A DNA stretch of 64,000 bases from Heliocidaris tuberculata (Eukaryota > Echinodermata > Echinoidea > Camarodonta > Echinometridae). Positions 23,373 to 37,869 of the stretch are shown here, piece by piece. The notes below the pieces were generated by a model, which saw only the letters and a list, made by a program, of their open reading frames with translations, did not search any database and was not told the DNA's origin. The position numbers and the translations under genes were made by a program. Location of the stretch: assembly GCA_025618425.1 (NCBI GenBank), contig CM046836.1:15464135-15528134 (forward strand), given 5' to 3'. The stretch's first letter is position 1. Each line of letters opens with the position of its first letter.

Positions 23373-25482
23373 ACCCAGTCCCACATTCTCAATATTGATA
23401 TTAATTATGCTACAATTATACTTGTAATAATTCATATTAGTTTTTATTCATGACGACACATTCATCGAAAGTATTTGTAAAATTAAGATGACAAATTAAA
23501 ACGAATATCTACTGACATTACTTTACCTGAAAATGTCACTGCGCGTAATTATTTTGCTATTTCCCCAAAGTGCGTTAACGAAATTGGAAATATTGAATCT
23601 TTAATAAAACATATCAAACGATGACCGTATGGGATTAGCTTTCCATATATGTTTCAAGCAGTTTGAAATATATTTGAGCAAAAAGATTAAACATTTTATG
23701 TTTTATTCCAAACGTTTTAATAACAGGACCTTCCTTTAATCAATACTAAAGTTATATTTTAGTGGTAACGTGAGACCAGGGCTTTATTAATGAAAAGCAT
23801 GTTCTTGCGGCTGAGTGTGTCGACCATGGATGAGCGACTGCTCTAAATAGTAATTATAGGTGATTTTTTTCTTGTTTTATCGAGCGGACACGTTGTTGAC
23901 ATGCAGAGAAGAAAAACAAGGGGAAATCTGTATGTTAATTTTCAGAGAGAATGGAAACAGAAACATACAATTTTTACGCTTTGACGAGATAAACATGACA
24001 TTCGTTGTGTAAACAATATTGAAGCAGCACAAAATATTAAGTTTATTGTACTTCTAGTTGTATAATGATTAAATTCATTTGTATGCTAATTGTTCGATAA
24101 TTCATACTAAAAAAGCAGCACATGAAGATGTCCATTCCGTTTGATCCGATGTAGGCCTAAATTACCGTGAATGAATATTTTGTATAGCTTTTAAAACTGC
24201 ACCATTCGATGCACAATAATGATTTCGAGTTCGTATCAATAACGGATGAGGAGGATCACAGTACGTTTACTCACCAATAAGATAGTAAGACATGTCATGA
24301 CTTACGGTCATGGTCCGAATGTTGTTGGTGCATGTTTTTTTTCGATCCGGCTTTCCACGAAGGTTATTCTGCCGGAAATAGGCGAAATTTCCATTCTATT
24401 TATTAGTCCTCAGATATATCATTTACACGAGGCCGAAGTAGTCAATATCGTTAGGTGTTATTCTGCGTGACTCTCACTCGTATTGACACTTACTATGTCT
24501 TTCGCTTTCGACTTCTCTTTCAGTTCATCCGCATCTCGCTTGAACCGTATGCTTCACACTCTTTCTTGTTCACCTGTAATCATTATAAGTGGCCTCTATC
24601 TTTTCTTCACGCTCGTTCTTTTTTTTCCTCGTTCATCTCATACCCCCCCCCCCCACACACACACACACAAACATGAGCACACATTTCCTCTCTCTTTCTC
24701 TCCTCTCTCTTTCTATCTCTCATCATGTCAAAATATTACATCATAGCTTGATTATACCGCACTTTGTCCCTCACAGTTCTTCTATTCACATGCCCTTCCT
24801 CACAATTATTGCTCCCCCTCTCTCTCTCTCTCTTTCTTTCTCCATTATGTTTCACCCCTTTTTCTCTACATTATACTGTCTCTGTCTCTCTGTCTTAAAC
24901 AAAATTAAGTAAAATAAACGCCCAAACCATCCCTCCACTTTTCTGCAAGAGCTAACCGACGGTGTGTTAAGTGCACCCCTACCTCCACGCAATGTGTTCC
25001 CTCCAGTCTTCTTCAATCACAGGTTCAATCTCTGCGAGGAAACGAGGATATACTCAATGGTATGAGACATAATGCATATTAGAGACCTATTTGCAAAAAC
25101 ACCTTGACCATATTCTGCATCAAATGACAATAAGACAGTGCACTGGGTCCAAGTGCAGAGATATCAGAAAATTCGTTCCATTTACTTCACGTATACAGAA
25201 CAAATTGAAATAAGAGATCGTCAATGTTTTATTCAATAGTAGCTCAGAATTATATTCCATGCGTCATAAAATGATAATCGAGTCGTTATTCAGACCTTTC
25301 CTATGAATTTACCCCCCCCCCCTCTCTCTCTCTCTCTTTCTCTCTCCATCATTATAATCCTCAGCTTCTGTTAATTGACAAGGCTTACTTTTCCTACAAA
25401 ATGATTTATTGTGTTAACGGTATAATTCATATATATACAGAAAATAAAATGTTCTTTCCGACCACAGCTAAGCAGAAAAGCT

Positions 25483-25496
25483 GTTACCATGGTAAC
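25483..25496. promoter_or_regulatory. Perfect palindromic X-box (RFX-type)
   Basis: GTTACCATGGTAAC is a fully symmetric 14-bp RFX-type site. No gene is recognised next to it. Confidence 0.3.
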
Positions 25497-26585
25497 GACA
25501 TAATGTGTAATGGGATGAAGGAAATAAAAGCCTCAAGAAATTGACAGGCACTTCGGTAAATCCATATGGAAGTATATAGAGATTGAGGTAAAATGGGACA
25601 TGTTAGAAATGGAAATCTCTCTGAAACAAAGGTATAGATACAAACGTGCGAGGAGAAAAAAGGGCGAAGAATGAACGGGGAAAACCAGCTGATGAATATA
25701 TCTGTAAAAAAGAAAAAACAAAACACTTTCCCAAGTTTTTCCACGGTACATTATATTCAAGATTATCAGATTCTTATATGGAGCCTATACTTCACGTCCT
25801 TCTAGAAATACACTATTGAAAATGAGCATGACCTTATAATAATTACGAACTTTTCATAATTTGCCTGGTTTTGTTAAAGTTTCTCTGCATTACTTTCGCC
25901 ATAACAACTTAGTATAAAATACTACTCCACCCTGTACATTTTGAGAAGGGAGAAGGGTATCAAATCCACTGTATGATAATATAAAATTCTAAAATGCGTG
26001 TAGATTTTGATAAGAAGGACTATATGGGTCACTAGTTTCAAATACTTATTACAGTGATATCCCTTTGCTAATTATTTGTTATGTGCGTTCAACGAATAAT
26101 CGAATTGATTAAATTGGATTGAATTTCACATTTCAAATTAAAACTCAATATGATCAGCACCCATAATATTAGAAAGTATGATAAGTCCAACGAAAACCTA
26201 TTTCAACTGAAAACAGGAGGCATTTCTACACAGTGACTGTAGTAAATATAATCAGCATCGCCATGATACACAAAAGACTTCTATTTTCGACATTCTCAAA
26301 AACACAATTCGCACGAGGGGCATCGCAGCTGAACATTCCTGAGGGAAAAGAGCGCATTTCATCAATTTATAGGAGATAATAATTACTCACGGATATTGAA
26401 GGACCGACTCTTATTACATTACGATCTCGTGGAAAACCGACACTTGAATTCCATCACAGGTTTTACTTCCAGAAGATGGATTACACGACGTCACAAATTG
26501 TAATGTTTTCTACAGGGAATTGTGACGGGTCTTGTGTTACGATATGTGTGATGAATGACCATCGGGGATTTGCTGGGTACAGTGT

Positions 26586-26862
26586 AGACGATGGGGGAGA
26601 TGGAGAGGGAGAGATGGAAAGAGAGGGAAAGGGAGAAGGGTAAGAGGGGGAGACAGACACAGAGAGAGGGGGAGGGAGAGAGAATAACCCAAAAGATGAG
26701 AAAGGAATGGGTAAATAGAGAGAGGACGGAAAGAGAGGGGAGAGAAAGAGAAAACAGAAAACGGACTAGAGAGAGGGAGATGGGAGAAAGAGAAAGAGCG
26801 AAGAGAAAAGAAACAGAGTAGTGAGAAAGTTACAGGAAGAGAGAGAGAGATAAAGAGAGAGC

Positions 26863-26917
<55 letters not shown>

Positions 26918-26928
26918 AATGTATATAG
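26586..26928. repeat. 340-bp polypurine (GA/GGGA) tract
   Basis: The + strand is almost pure A/G for about 340 bp, ending in (GA)n at 26838-26918. Such polypurine stretches can form triplex (H-DNA). The long frames here on both strands are its translations. Confidence 0.9.
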
Positions 26929-27319
26929 ACATGTTAATAAAGAGAACGAGTCTATACGTTGGGCAAAATACAATAAAAATTTTCAAGCAAAGAACGAATT
27001 GTCGATTAGTGTTTTATAGGGTTAACTCTTTTTATTGTTGTTTTCTTCTTCCGTCTTCATCAGAAATGATAATAAAACAGTATAGAAAGAGGCAGAGTTG
27101 CATTGTGTTGCCTTTCTTGTTTCTCCTATCATAGCAACAAGCATTAATTTGCAGAAAAGGGGTTTCTACACCGGTCAAAACCTTTTTTTTCCTCCAAAGT
27201 GTATCCCAGTTACATTTTGACGGTGAATTGAGATTGGAGAGCTTTGCGATTACGTCGTTCTGTAACTCGTTTAAATATAGGACTCCAGAACGATGCACCA
27301 AAGAAGTGAAAACTTGAGA

Positions 27320-29500
27320 CCTCTCTTCGTTAAATTACATCGGGATGTCATGGTAATTACTGTTTGCCCTTGTAACTGATCTATCCCATTGACGTCAATC
27401 ATTGCGGAATACGTCCAAACATTTTCTCTTTTCTAACTTATTGATGAATATTATCAAGATTCGTCCTGTTCTACCATTCTGATGTTTGTTTCTAGGTCAG
27501 ATGAATAATAAAATCCTTCTTAGAAGAACCAACGAAAAGTGGAATAACGAGGTATGCATAATATAAAAAGGAAGTAGCCTTTCATTTCGCATTAATCATA
27601 CACCTGTGCAGTTTCATCCAGCTATCATGTTGTACATTAATGTGGCATGTTAGGTCTTTAACTTTCAAGCTTTCCAATTGGTTTAATAATAGATTTACGC
27701 CCTGCCCTTAAGCCAACCTGTATTCAGAGTATATCTGACTGCCAGGTGAGACGGCATTTCAAACAATTTCTACCAAAACAACAAGTAAAAACGTGAAAGT
27801 ATGTATTTAATTAAATTACATCGCGATTTCGTGGCTATTCGCCTATTCATATATCCCACTGACGCAAATCGTTACAGGATCTGTCCAAACACTTTCACTT
27901 TCCATCATATTCATGATTTTTTTTCCCCCCGAAGGTTCGTCCCTTTTCACAATTCTGATGTTTTTTTCTGGGTCAGGTGAATATTGATAATCCTTCTCAC
28001 ATTAGTCATTGAAACCTAGGATGACAAGGTAGTATACCAACAACAAAAAAGTGCCTTTCTTTTGCATAGTATTCGTATGCGTATGCTTGTTTAGATGTGA
28101 ATTTTTATCCAGGTATTAGACAGTGATGTACATACCTTATGTGAAAAATTATGTCTTTAACTTTAAAGCTTTCCAACTTGTTTAAAGGGAAAGTCCACCC
28201 TGCGATGGTATTAAGTTGATTTGATTAGTGAAGAAAAATGAGAGAAACATATTAGTGAAAGTTTGAGTGAAATCAGTACAGAAAATTTCATAACTTTTAA
28301 TTTTCTTAGTTTTTGATGAAGGAATAGAATTGTTTCATACATATTTTGGGTAAAATCAATGAATATATCTAAGGTGCATGTATGATTGACTATTTTATTA
28401 AGAGAGATGGAAATTAATGATTTGGGCGTATAGGGCAAATGGGAGAGGAGCTCGCAAGATACGTCACGGAGTTGCCAATTTGTGTCTGATTGTTTACAAC
28501 TTTAAAATTTCATAACTTTCTTATTTCTGATCGTATTTTTCTCAAACCTGCACTGATCTGTTCTTTAATGTTTCTGCTTCTTTTAATACCAACTTATAAT
28601 CAGGGTGGACTTTCCCTTTGATAAATGACTTACGCCCTGCATGCCCCGAGCCAACTTGCAATGTGTATTATGTGCGTATCTGACTGCCAGTTCATGAGAT
28701 TGGGAAAGGGGGGGGGGGGCTTTATGATTAATTATTCATTTTATATTTAGGGCTTTAAAATATTTGTACCAAAATGATAGGTACAAAAAACGTGACAGTT
28801 TTCATCATAAAATTATACCGGGATGTCAGGATTATTCAAATACTGCATGATATCTCATATTGACGTCAATCATTATACAATATCTGTCAAAACATTTTGT
28901 CTTTTCTAACATTTTCATGAATTTTCTCAAGATTCCTCTTATTCCACCATTCTTATGTTTGTTTGTAGGTCAGATGAATTATTGATAGTCCTTCTTAAAT
29001 TATTCATTGAAAACGAAGATGACAAGGCAAGCGTAAAAAGAAAGTTATCTTTCCTTTTCATTGATTCACACGGTGGTTTAGATAATCAGTTTTCATCGAG
29101 GTATTAGACAGTGATATACATACCAAATATGAAATCGTAGCTCCTTAACTTTCCAAAATTCCCAGTTGCTTAATTAATCTAGGCTTATTAACTGAACCAA
29201 AAGTGCGGTATGTGATTACAGCTGAGATCCTTCGCGATCAAGTTACATGTTACATGTTAAGTATTAGATTTTTCATCTTGAAATTACATGGGGATGAATT
29301 CGCCTACTGATATATCTCATTGACGTCAATCATTACAGAATCTGTCTAAATTCCAAACATTAATTCTGTTTTCTATATGCTCAAGATTCCTCCTTTCCCA
29401 CCATTCTGATGTTTGTTTCGAGGTTTTTAGATGAATATTGAAATCCCTTTCATAAGGATTATCCACATAATTACGTAGGTATGCATAATGTGAAAAAGAA
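27320..29500. repeat. Four tandem copies of a roughly 480-560 bp repeat
   Basis: Copies begin near 27320, 27805, 28800 and 29265, each with a version of aaattacatcgggatgtca. Shared blocks follow in order: a tgacgtcaatcatt block, a block on the pattern tctgatgtttgtt and ggtcagatgaat, and (in copies 1 and 2) a tacgccctgc..agccaac block and a tatctgactgccag block. The palindromic CRE word TGACGTCA is intact at 27390-27397, 28861-28868 and 29321-29328, and mutated in copy 2. Copy 2 is lengthened by the MITE at 28184-28619. No coding potential is seen. Confidence 0.75.
28184..28619. mobile_element. MITE with 19-bp perfect terminal inverted repeats
   Basis: aaagggaaagtccaccctg at 28184-28202 is exactly inverted at 28601-28619. 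The neighbouring tandem copy at about 27680 lacks the element and shows the empty site (ggtttaataatagatttacg). A partial, inverted relative is at 58065-58260. It is non-autonomous; no transposase is seen. Confidence 0.85.
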
Positions 29501-31100
29501 AATTACTTCTCCTTTTGCATTAATTCATACCAGATATTTATGTCACGTGTGAATCAAGAGCTAGTGATACGATTACCAACTTGTAATTTTCAACTTCTGA
29601 GACTTTCGTTTTAGTTGCGCGAAAGTTTAATTATAGCAATATAACGTGGAAATTTGTCCACTTAAACCGAATCCTGAATTATAATACTTTCTCCCTTAGC
29701 AGAACGTTGAAAGCATCTTATACTAATGTATTCTTAATTGTATTTTCATTTTTCTCTTTCATTTGCTATCGGATGAAGATATGAAACTAGTATCTTCATT
29801 AATTTTATATAGGACGCCTATAGTCGCCTATAATTTATACACACTGGAAGTGTCATGATCTCAAAACGGGTCAGACTTGAATCACTCATGACGCACTATC
29901 ATTTGGCCTATTACCAATACATTTTACTAATTCTCAGACTTTCTTTATTACTACATTCAAAGGACTTGGTGAAACATCATTATGATGAAAAGCGATACAG
30001 GGGAAAGAGCTCATGAAAATACTGATAACCAGGAGCAGAATCACTAAATCCTGGGTCTGACAGAGTGGTTTCCGCTCCACAACCCTTTATAGGGTGTAAA
30101 CCTGAGTGCCATCCCCTGCATTGCCGGCGAATCAGGCGTTTAGACTTGTACAAATTGATCTTTTAATTTTTGTTTGGTTTGTCAATACCACGATTTTAAT
30201 GCTTAAATCGCTCGCCTTCATTTCCCCCATTATATTCAGAGATGATGATATTGCTGATGAAAATCAAATCATATCATATCAAATAAAAAATCAAATCCAA
30301 TCAAATTAAATTAATTCGAGAAGTGACGCTTACTTCCCTTGGCATGAAATCAGTCGTTGTTTGTCAGTCGATACCCCCATAATACTGTATTATTACAAGT
30401 ACCCCACCTCTCAACACTGGCTCCCCTATACCCCACCCCTCATAATGTTAACATCTGTCTTCCAATACCTCCTCCCCTTCCCCACTCCAATACATCAGAA
30501 TACATGGGGAAAGTCTCAAGTGCACTCTGATAATGTTCATCTCTCCAAGATTCAATTCTCATGCCTTTTATGTCCAGTCTTTGTAACCAGACCTTATCTT
30601 AATTTTTCTCCAGCACAAGCTGAAACGGATGAAAGGGGGCATAGTTTACATGGATTAGTTTTCTGACACTGCTGAATAAGGTTCTAATTACAAGTTTTCA
30701 CCAAACCCATCTGACTTGGTCTTAGTGTAAAACGCTTTCATTATTATTTTTCAGCAGGTTCAACGTTTGTTTCAGCAAACTAGGTACACATTTCAGGGTA
30801 GGATTTGGAGGTCACTGGTCAACAGAAAGCAACGCTAGAAGACATTCACAAAGTACTTCACATCGCTACTTCAAGATTCGAGTACACACCGCTAATGGTG
30901 CCTTACTGGTCGCTGAGAGGTTCTTTTACAGTGCCGTCACATGCAAGGAATTTATCCAATCAGTGCTCCCAAAGCGAGCCCATGTGGGTTTTTATCAATG
31001 TCAAATTATTCGGGTTAAGGGCGGGTCCAGGAGTGTCGGAAAGGGGAGGGGGCAGAATGTCTGAAAACTGCAAAAGTCCACGATATCTGCATGTGTAGCG
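29501..31100. other. Intergenic, no gene recognised
   Basis: AT-rich sequence with a short (ATCAA)-like patch at 30260-30312. The small open frames lack recognisable similarity or codon structure. Confidence 0.5.
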
Positions 31101-31103
31101 CAC

Positions 31104-31214
31104 GGGCGTAGACACGCATAATTATCCATTGTTAGTGGGGAGGAGGTGGGGATGATCTATTCATCATCCCCCCCCCCCCCACTAACAATAGAAAGTGTGT
31201 TCGTATCTACGCCA
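31104..31214. repeat. Foldback with C run at the loop side
   Basis: ggcgtagacacg...ttgttagtgggg on the left is mirrored by ccccactaacaa...gtatctacgcc on the right, with gatgat/atcatc near the axis. The C run at 31170-31181 lies in the right arm. Confidence 0.65.
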
Positions 31215-33778
31215 CTGGTGTAGCGTAACATAGAGCACTATAGCATGTAAATATTTTGTTCCAACAAGTGGAGCGGGTCGACTTTCCTCTAATCAGATCC
31301 GTTTATAATTATGGTCGTTACAGCAATGCCTTTGTGATTTTGAAGGTTAAGCAAGCAAAAAAAAACAACAAAAAAAAAACACGCAAGAAGCAGGTCTATT
31401 CGAATCCACTTATTCTTGCTGTTGTTAAGGATAACAATCTATTTCTAATCGTGGTTGGCCGTCTATGTACTTGACATACGGTCGTCCCTACAACTGTATT
31501 CATTTAACACTGGCCTTTTCAAGTTGTATACATTTTCTATAAAGGAAATATAATGCACTAAACACTTTAGCCAGTGCGGATCATCAATCACTGAATCATT
31601 ATAAGTTTATAAAGTTATGTTTTTTAAGTGATTGTGAAAGAAAGCTCATTCTCGTGTTTCAGAAATTTTAATGAATGTCTGAAAAGTGACTTAATTGATT
31701 TACGAATATGAATTTTTTTTTACATTTTACTAATTTAATCAAATTTTTGGTCGTAACAACAGTGACAACCGTTGTACCAAATTAATTCAGTTTTATCTTT
31801 TAATTTTCTTACACTAACAATCGATCAATATCATATGAAGATAGTAAAGCAGTGGTTGAAAAATAAACCCAATATTAAAGGTCATAATTTTGAAAGAACA
31901 ACGGAAGTTAAAACTAAATAAAATAAAAGACAAACAAAGAGATAAAGGTAATTAGATAACAAGAGAGCCTTAGATGTTTAAGGTGATTAAAAAACAAAGG
32001 TCATATACATTCTTTTAGCCACTTATACAAAATGGTATACGGCAGTAGACATAAGCTCCTGCTTATATGTTAGCACAATCTCTTAAAAGCTCTCTAAAGA
32101 AATTTTTAAAATTTATTGTAGCGTGGTTAAGGAGTTTATATTTTAAAAGGCCTTTCAAATATTTTATCGCGTATGGCTATACATTAGTAAAATTACACTC
32201 ATTTGCCTCAAACATGCACAATACATTTAAAAAACTAAATATGAAGTTTGAACAAATAATCAGTCTTTCTTTCTTCATCTTTAGATATAATTAAAGGTCA
32301 AAACTTTAGGATGTAGTGTACCTTTTTTTATTTTTGGATATCATTTTCAAAACAAAAACACTCTGAAAATGCAACCAGAAAAATATCTAAAATCAAAATT
32401 TAAGTCACCCCTTCTTCCTTGCCAGGCAGTTACTCGAAACTATAACAGGAGTGATTTGAAAAGGGTTTAAGATATACAAGAAATAGTATAGGCAAGGTAA
32501 AAGTGTTGTTTAAGATTTTTTTTTCTGTAATCTTCTTGATATCATTCACATTTTCTTAGAAACTGCTATATTTTTACGAAAAACGTTTATCCCTTTTACG
32601 CTTCGTTTGGATTTTTTTAATGCACATTGTTTCCGGGGAGGTATAAACGAGGTTGGATAGTATGCCTGCAGTGAACTTGAAAACATACTTTTCACTATGC
32701 AGTAACTATTCCTTGTAGCAGCCCATGGGTTACGTTAACGAGTAGGAAGAAAGGTATTGAATAAATAAGCATGTGCGTAATCTCATCTAAGATTTAACGA
32801 CCACCATAATAACGAAAAGGACAAGGATAGCATAACTTATGACCTGCCCCGCCATATCTTCTGGCGTTGTAGGGATGAAAACACTAATTGCAGCTCCCCA
32901 TCACTCTCGTTATACAGTCTGTTTTAACGACTGCTATTTTAATTACTCAAGGTGGGTGATTTCTGAGAGGTAGCGTTGTGGGCGGAGTAGCAGATTGTAC
33001 AGAAACACTCCACTGTCCTCTTGGAAGTTGCATGGGAGAGAGATTGATGTCTAAACACTGCTATATAAACAATTCTCAGGCATCGCTCGTGGGAACCATC
33101 AATTTTCTACGAGTGTTGAAGCGGCCTGGTAAACAAGCGAAATTTTTCTTAAACCAAGACGCACGTTTTCTGTCGTCGCGGAGATAGTAATCTGTATACA
33201 ATATAGACTGAAACATCAACGTGGTGTATGTTATGGGCATCGGTAAGCGGCGCCGCGAGAGGGGAGAGGGGAGGCTGAAACCCTTATTAAACTGTTCTTT
33301 CGGCAAAATTTGGACTTTTTATAGCCTCGTCGGCATACTGCAAAAATCTTTACCCCCCCCCCCCCTTTCATGTTGCAATTTTTTGTGGCTTACTTGTCAT
33401 ATTTGGTTCGGCACCCCATCATTTCTGAATGGTCTGGCGACGCCCCAACCCCCAGCCACAGCCTTTACGAGAGTGATTGTGGAATGTGACAAAGAGAGCA
33501 CGTATGAAAACATGAACCATGACAGCCGGCCATCCATTTTATATGTCGGTGCGATTATTTTCCTCGATCTTATAATCTTTTTTCTCATCACGTATTCGTG
33601 CTCCGATCAAATACACCTGTCCATCCGTGGCCTACCCGATCTGGGTATAATCATCGAATCCTGTGAATGTCTTAGCCACGGTATATAGGACAGGGAATTT
33701 GGTTAAGGAATAGTGTGACTGCGAGGGAGATGTATTCATTATATAGGCCTAAGCACATTTCAATCGTGGTATATTTCC
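31215..33778. other. Intergenic, no gene recognised
   Basis: Mostly AT-rich. The 155-codon frame at 33221-33688 crosses a C run (33353-33365) and has no recognisable family, so I do not call it. Confidence 0.5.
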
Positions 33779-34135
33779 AATTAATGTACGACACTTTTTA
33801 CATAATGCATGGGCGCCCCAGACAAATTTGAATGGGACGGGGTTGTCGAACTAACATTGCCGACAAGTTGGTGAGAATTTGAAAAAAGGTTCGAATTTTT
33901 CAAAATTCTCCATAGGTAATTTGAATGGAGGGGTATGGGGGAAATGGAATTGAAGTGTATAATCTGTGAATGGTTCAAGATTTAATCATTTTATGCGGGA
34001 GGGGGTTGTCGCACCAAATTTTCGGACAAGTTATAGTTTTGTCGGAAGTGATCGAAACTTACCTAAACAAATTTAGAATGGAGGTATAGGGGGTAAACGA
34101 TGATTTATGGATGGTTCAAAAGATTTAAAGTTTAT
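33779..34135. repeat. Two diverged direct copies of about 180 bp
   Basis: gggttgtcgaactaacattgc..gacaagttgg and gggttgtcgcaccaaattttc..gacaagttat start two similar units. Each unit continues with an aatttgaatggagg-like or aatttagaatggagg block and a ggatggttcaa-like block. Confidence 0.5.
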
Positions 34136-35644
34136 ATACTTCCTACTACAGTTTAAAGGTGATAATATAAATTCTAGTCAATATATTCAAATACTGAATG
34201 TAGTGACTTAAGACAACACTTCACTGCAATTCAAATAAAGATAAAATCTTGCAAAATTTTTCTTCTTTCGCATGACTCTACACTCTGACATAATCTTTCT
34301 GTCTTGTTTGCGCCTTTAAAATAGATGTGTAAATTTTATCTAAACATGCATGGAACAAGCCAAGGACGGATGCTTACCTGCTATCTGACATGCTGAAGAC
34401 GCTCATTACGTGAGAGGCTAGTTGTTGTTTATCTCTTCAACAATATAGCTCATTAATGTACGTATCGACAATGTTGATGATGAATCGTTACAACCAGGTT
34501 ACTAATGAAGATACGGTGCTGTCCGTCGTTAACAGAAGGTAATGAGGGGAAAACAGTACGCCGACAGTGTACGGAAAAACACAGGTGTCTGGCAAATGGG
34601 TTCTTTGTTTGCGATGGCATTTGCTGAGTGGCTATTGCAACCGAGTCCATCCAGGTTTTTCTGTTCGAACTTTAAAAGTATGGAACTTTGTCCACTTGTC
34701 CAGTTCCACAACACAAGAAAGAGAAAGATTCAATCAAAAATTAATGATGGGAGTTGTCAGCTACAGATAACCATTCGAATGTAGCTCACCGGTTGAGTTG
34801 CTGTATACTTGAGTTGAGGCCCATTATTTTATCAAACGTAAAATGAAAACGATTTCAGAATATCTGCTATAAAAAAAATTATCAAACATTTGATGACCAA
34901 ATTATTTTGATTTTACGCAGTAACAGTTTGAATTACAGAAAAGTGATGAAAGGAAGTTGTTGAGTTACTTTAGTTTGGAAGAAAAGCCACTTCGAGAATA
35001 AGACCTTACGATGGCCCCTGAAAGTTGGAAGTGCGACGAGCTAAGAACTCGGCAAAAATGAGCACATTTGAGAAGAACTAGATCTAATTATATAGGCTAG
35101 AATATGGCATGACAATACATCTCTCGTCAGACATCATAACGACATAAGTCCGAGCCGAGGTCATTACCTCAATTTCGTTTGACAGCAACATTAACAAGTC
35201 CAGTGACAAAATCCATGACAGGTTATCAGCGCCTCAAAATAACGTCTGCTCGTCTGCGGCCTGCATACTACATAAAATCCGCTACTCCGAAATTCCCACA
35301 TCACGAACATTCGCGCGCTACATCCATATCTACGGTTGACGAACTTAACACGCGTAGTCTCCGCTGACATGCTTTCGCTTTGTAGAAATTTGCAGGGGAA
35401 GTGAAATTACATTCATGATATGTACATTGATGCTCGTATTATAAATGGAAACCGAGAAAACGACTGAGGTAAATTATCTCGGTGTGTGTCTTGAGAAAAT
35501 ATCCAGGCGTGTACTGCACCTGTGCTATCCTTGTATTATCCCGACATGCTGAGCTCGGTATGTTTATACGTCGCAAAATGATGAGAGGCGAGGTAAACCA
35601 GGAGGGGTTACAGGGTCAAAAACAGTCAAAGGTATGAAAGCTTA
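34136..35644. other. Intergenic, no gene recognised
   Basis: A slightly CpG-richer patch at 35150-35370 gives a 62-codon frame with no recognisable domain. Nothing else stands out. Confidence 0.45.
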
Positions 35645-35645
35645 A

Positions 35646-36058
<413 letters not shown>

Positions 36059-36667
36059 GAAAGCAAATTAACTCCAAATTTGTTTATATAATAAGTCTAT
36101 CTATTCCATTTTTAGAATTGATGAACCCTATTTCATTTTCGGGATTACGAACCCTCTGTGAATAACAAACCTTCGGATTATTAAACGAACCTTCGGAAAA
36201 ATACATGAAACCATTTTCATAAATGCACTTGCAGGAAAATACCAAAATCACCTACGAAGATTCATTTGGAGGATTGAAATATGTTTGATATATTAGACCC
36301 ATGCAGCTCATAATACTTCATTTTTATTAGTTATCTTGTCCCTAATTCTTCGGAGCGAAAAAGGGTCAAAATTGTAACTTCAAAGTGAGATAGAATATAG
36401 GTCAGGTTATACAAGAGTGCTCTAAATCTCGTTGACCCTTTGCGGCGGGGTGCATCAACTCGTTAACCTATGGAAATAAAGAAACCTTACATTTTAACAT
36501 CACAACGTCATCATCTCAAGTATCTAAAGACATACAGAGTAAAAAATGGTATTCAGAATTATAGGCAGAAGAGAAAAGGGCGGGGTATGATACAGGGTAC
36601 AATATCTACCGATTCAAAGATTCTTTTTTGTTCTTTTGTATAGACTATTAGTTTGTGCAAGTGATAC
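36059..36667. other. Intergenic, nothing recognised
   Basis: AT-rich sequence without coding signal or clear repeat structure. Confidence 0.5.
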
Positions 36668-36937
36668 AGGGGCGGCGCCAGGGTATTTTGATAGGAGGGG
36701 CAAGACGACCTAAAGATGACGTCATATTTTTTCTCCATTAAATAACAGGGGTAATATAGAGTTATATGATAAGACCTCTCTTTTTAATACTCCGCTTTCT
36801 TCTTTTTTTCCCTTTTCTTCCCTTTTCTGCCTCCTTTTCTTCTTTTTTCTTCTTTTTTTTCTTTTTTCACTACTTGAAAAATCATAGGGGGCGGTCGCCC
36901 TCTCTGCCCCCCCCCCCTGTAGCGCCGCCCCTGAAGT
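36668..36937. mobile_element. Foldback element, ggcgcc/poly-C family
   Basis: The ends caggggcggcgccagg and gtagcgccgcccctga are inverted repeats. The interior has a polypyrimidine stretch (36777-36870) and a C run (36907-36916). It is similar in plan to the element at 14287-14592. Confidence 0.65.
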
Positions 36938-37470
36938 GATACAATGCTCCCATAAACGTAGAGACAATGCACATTATACATTGTGCGTGATTGAATCCGA
37001 TGACCGGGGACCCGGGGTAATATGAAAGCACCTACTGATATTGGAGAAAGAGTAGTGTTTTTAAAAAGTCAAAACGATCAAACATATAGATTTCCTCAAC
37101 TTTCTAATATTTGGATAGGCCTATTCATCTAGCTATGAGGGTAGAATACAACCTTAAAAAGACGCTCTGGAACGCCAGCATTTCCTGACAAGCGCGTTTT
37201 TAGCATTGCTTTTTGTTTTGTTGACGCAAATTTATATATCTTAATCATCATTATGACCATGATGACCTATAAGTGCTCTTTGAAAATATGATTCTTAAGC
37301 AAACTTCTTCGGTGGTGACATGTACAGTATTCTACATGTACTTGACATTTGGATTAAAATCACGTATAAGGTTTCATTACCGTCCTTTACCTTTAATACA
37401 GACATATTCTCCGAGCCCATAACTAAGCATTTTCAAGAAGAAATTTTATTCTGTTTGCAAAATGATTTTT

Positions 37471-37869
37471 AAGGATAAAGTTTGAGTTCTGGTCGTGCGA
37501 TTACAATGTGAAGAAACTGTCTCAAAGCAATTGGGAAATTTTGATCATGTCGACATAAGAACTGAACTGGTGTATACGTTGCGGTTTTGGAATCATCAAA
37601 GTAATGTGAAATTGACCCAATCTCGCTGAAGAGCACATGCACTGCACACAGAAATGGGTATATGGGACTGAACACACATGTGGCATGAATGTTTGGTCCA
37701 AAAACTTCAGCTATTTCTTGTCATATTTCGAATATGAGGGCATTTGAAGAGCAACATTTTTTTCAGGGGGCATTTCTATGATGCTCTTCCAAACTGACAC
37801 AAAAAGAATGAGAAAGCTCACAAATTATATTTTTACCTTTCCCAGAACTCAACATTCTCTTTATTAAAG
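37471..37869. mobile_element. MITE family A, copy 1
   Basis: It begins aaggataaagtttgagttct and ends cccagaactcaacattctct, giving imperfect inverted ends. The interior aligns along its length with 61433-61813, for example tgcactgcacacagaaatg and gagaaagctcacaaattat. Non-coding. Confidence 0.75.

Larger units (their letters stand above)
22396..26585. other. Intergenic, microsatellites and one possible retroelement tail
   Basis: A C run lies at 22514-22524 and (CA)n at 22605-22635. (C)n(AC)n is at 24643-24669, CT tracts at 24690-24720 and 24815-24845, and (C)n(CT)n at 25311-25345. No coding exon is recognised. Confidence 0.5.

Noticed and set aside
33221..33688. 155-codon + strand frame
   Set aside because: It crosses a poly-C run and has no recognisable domain; composition follows the local background.
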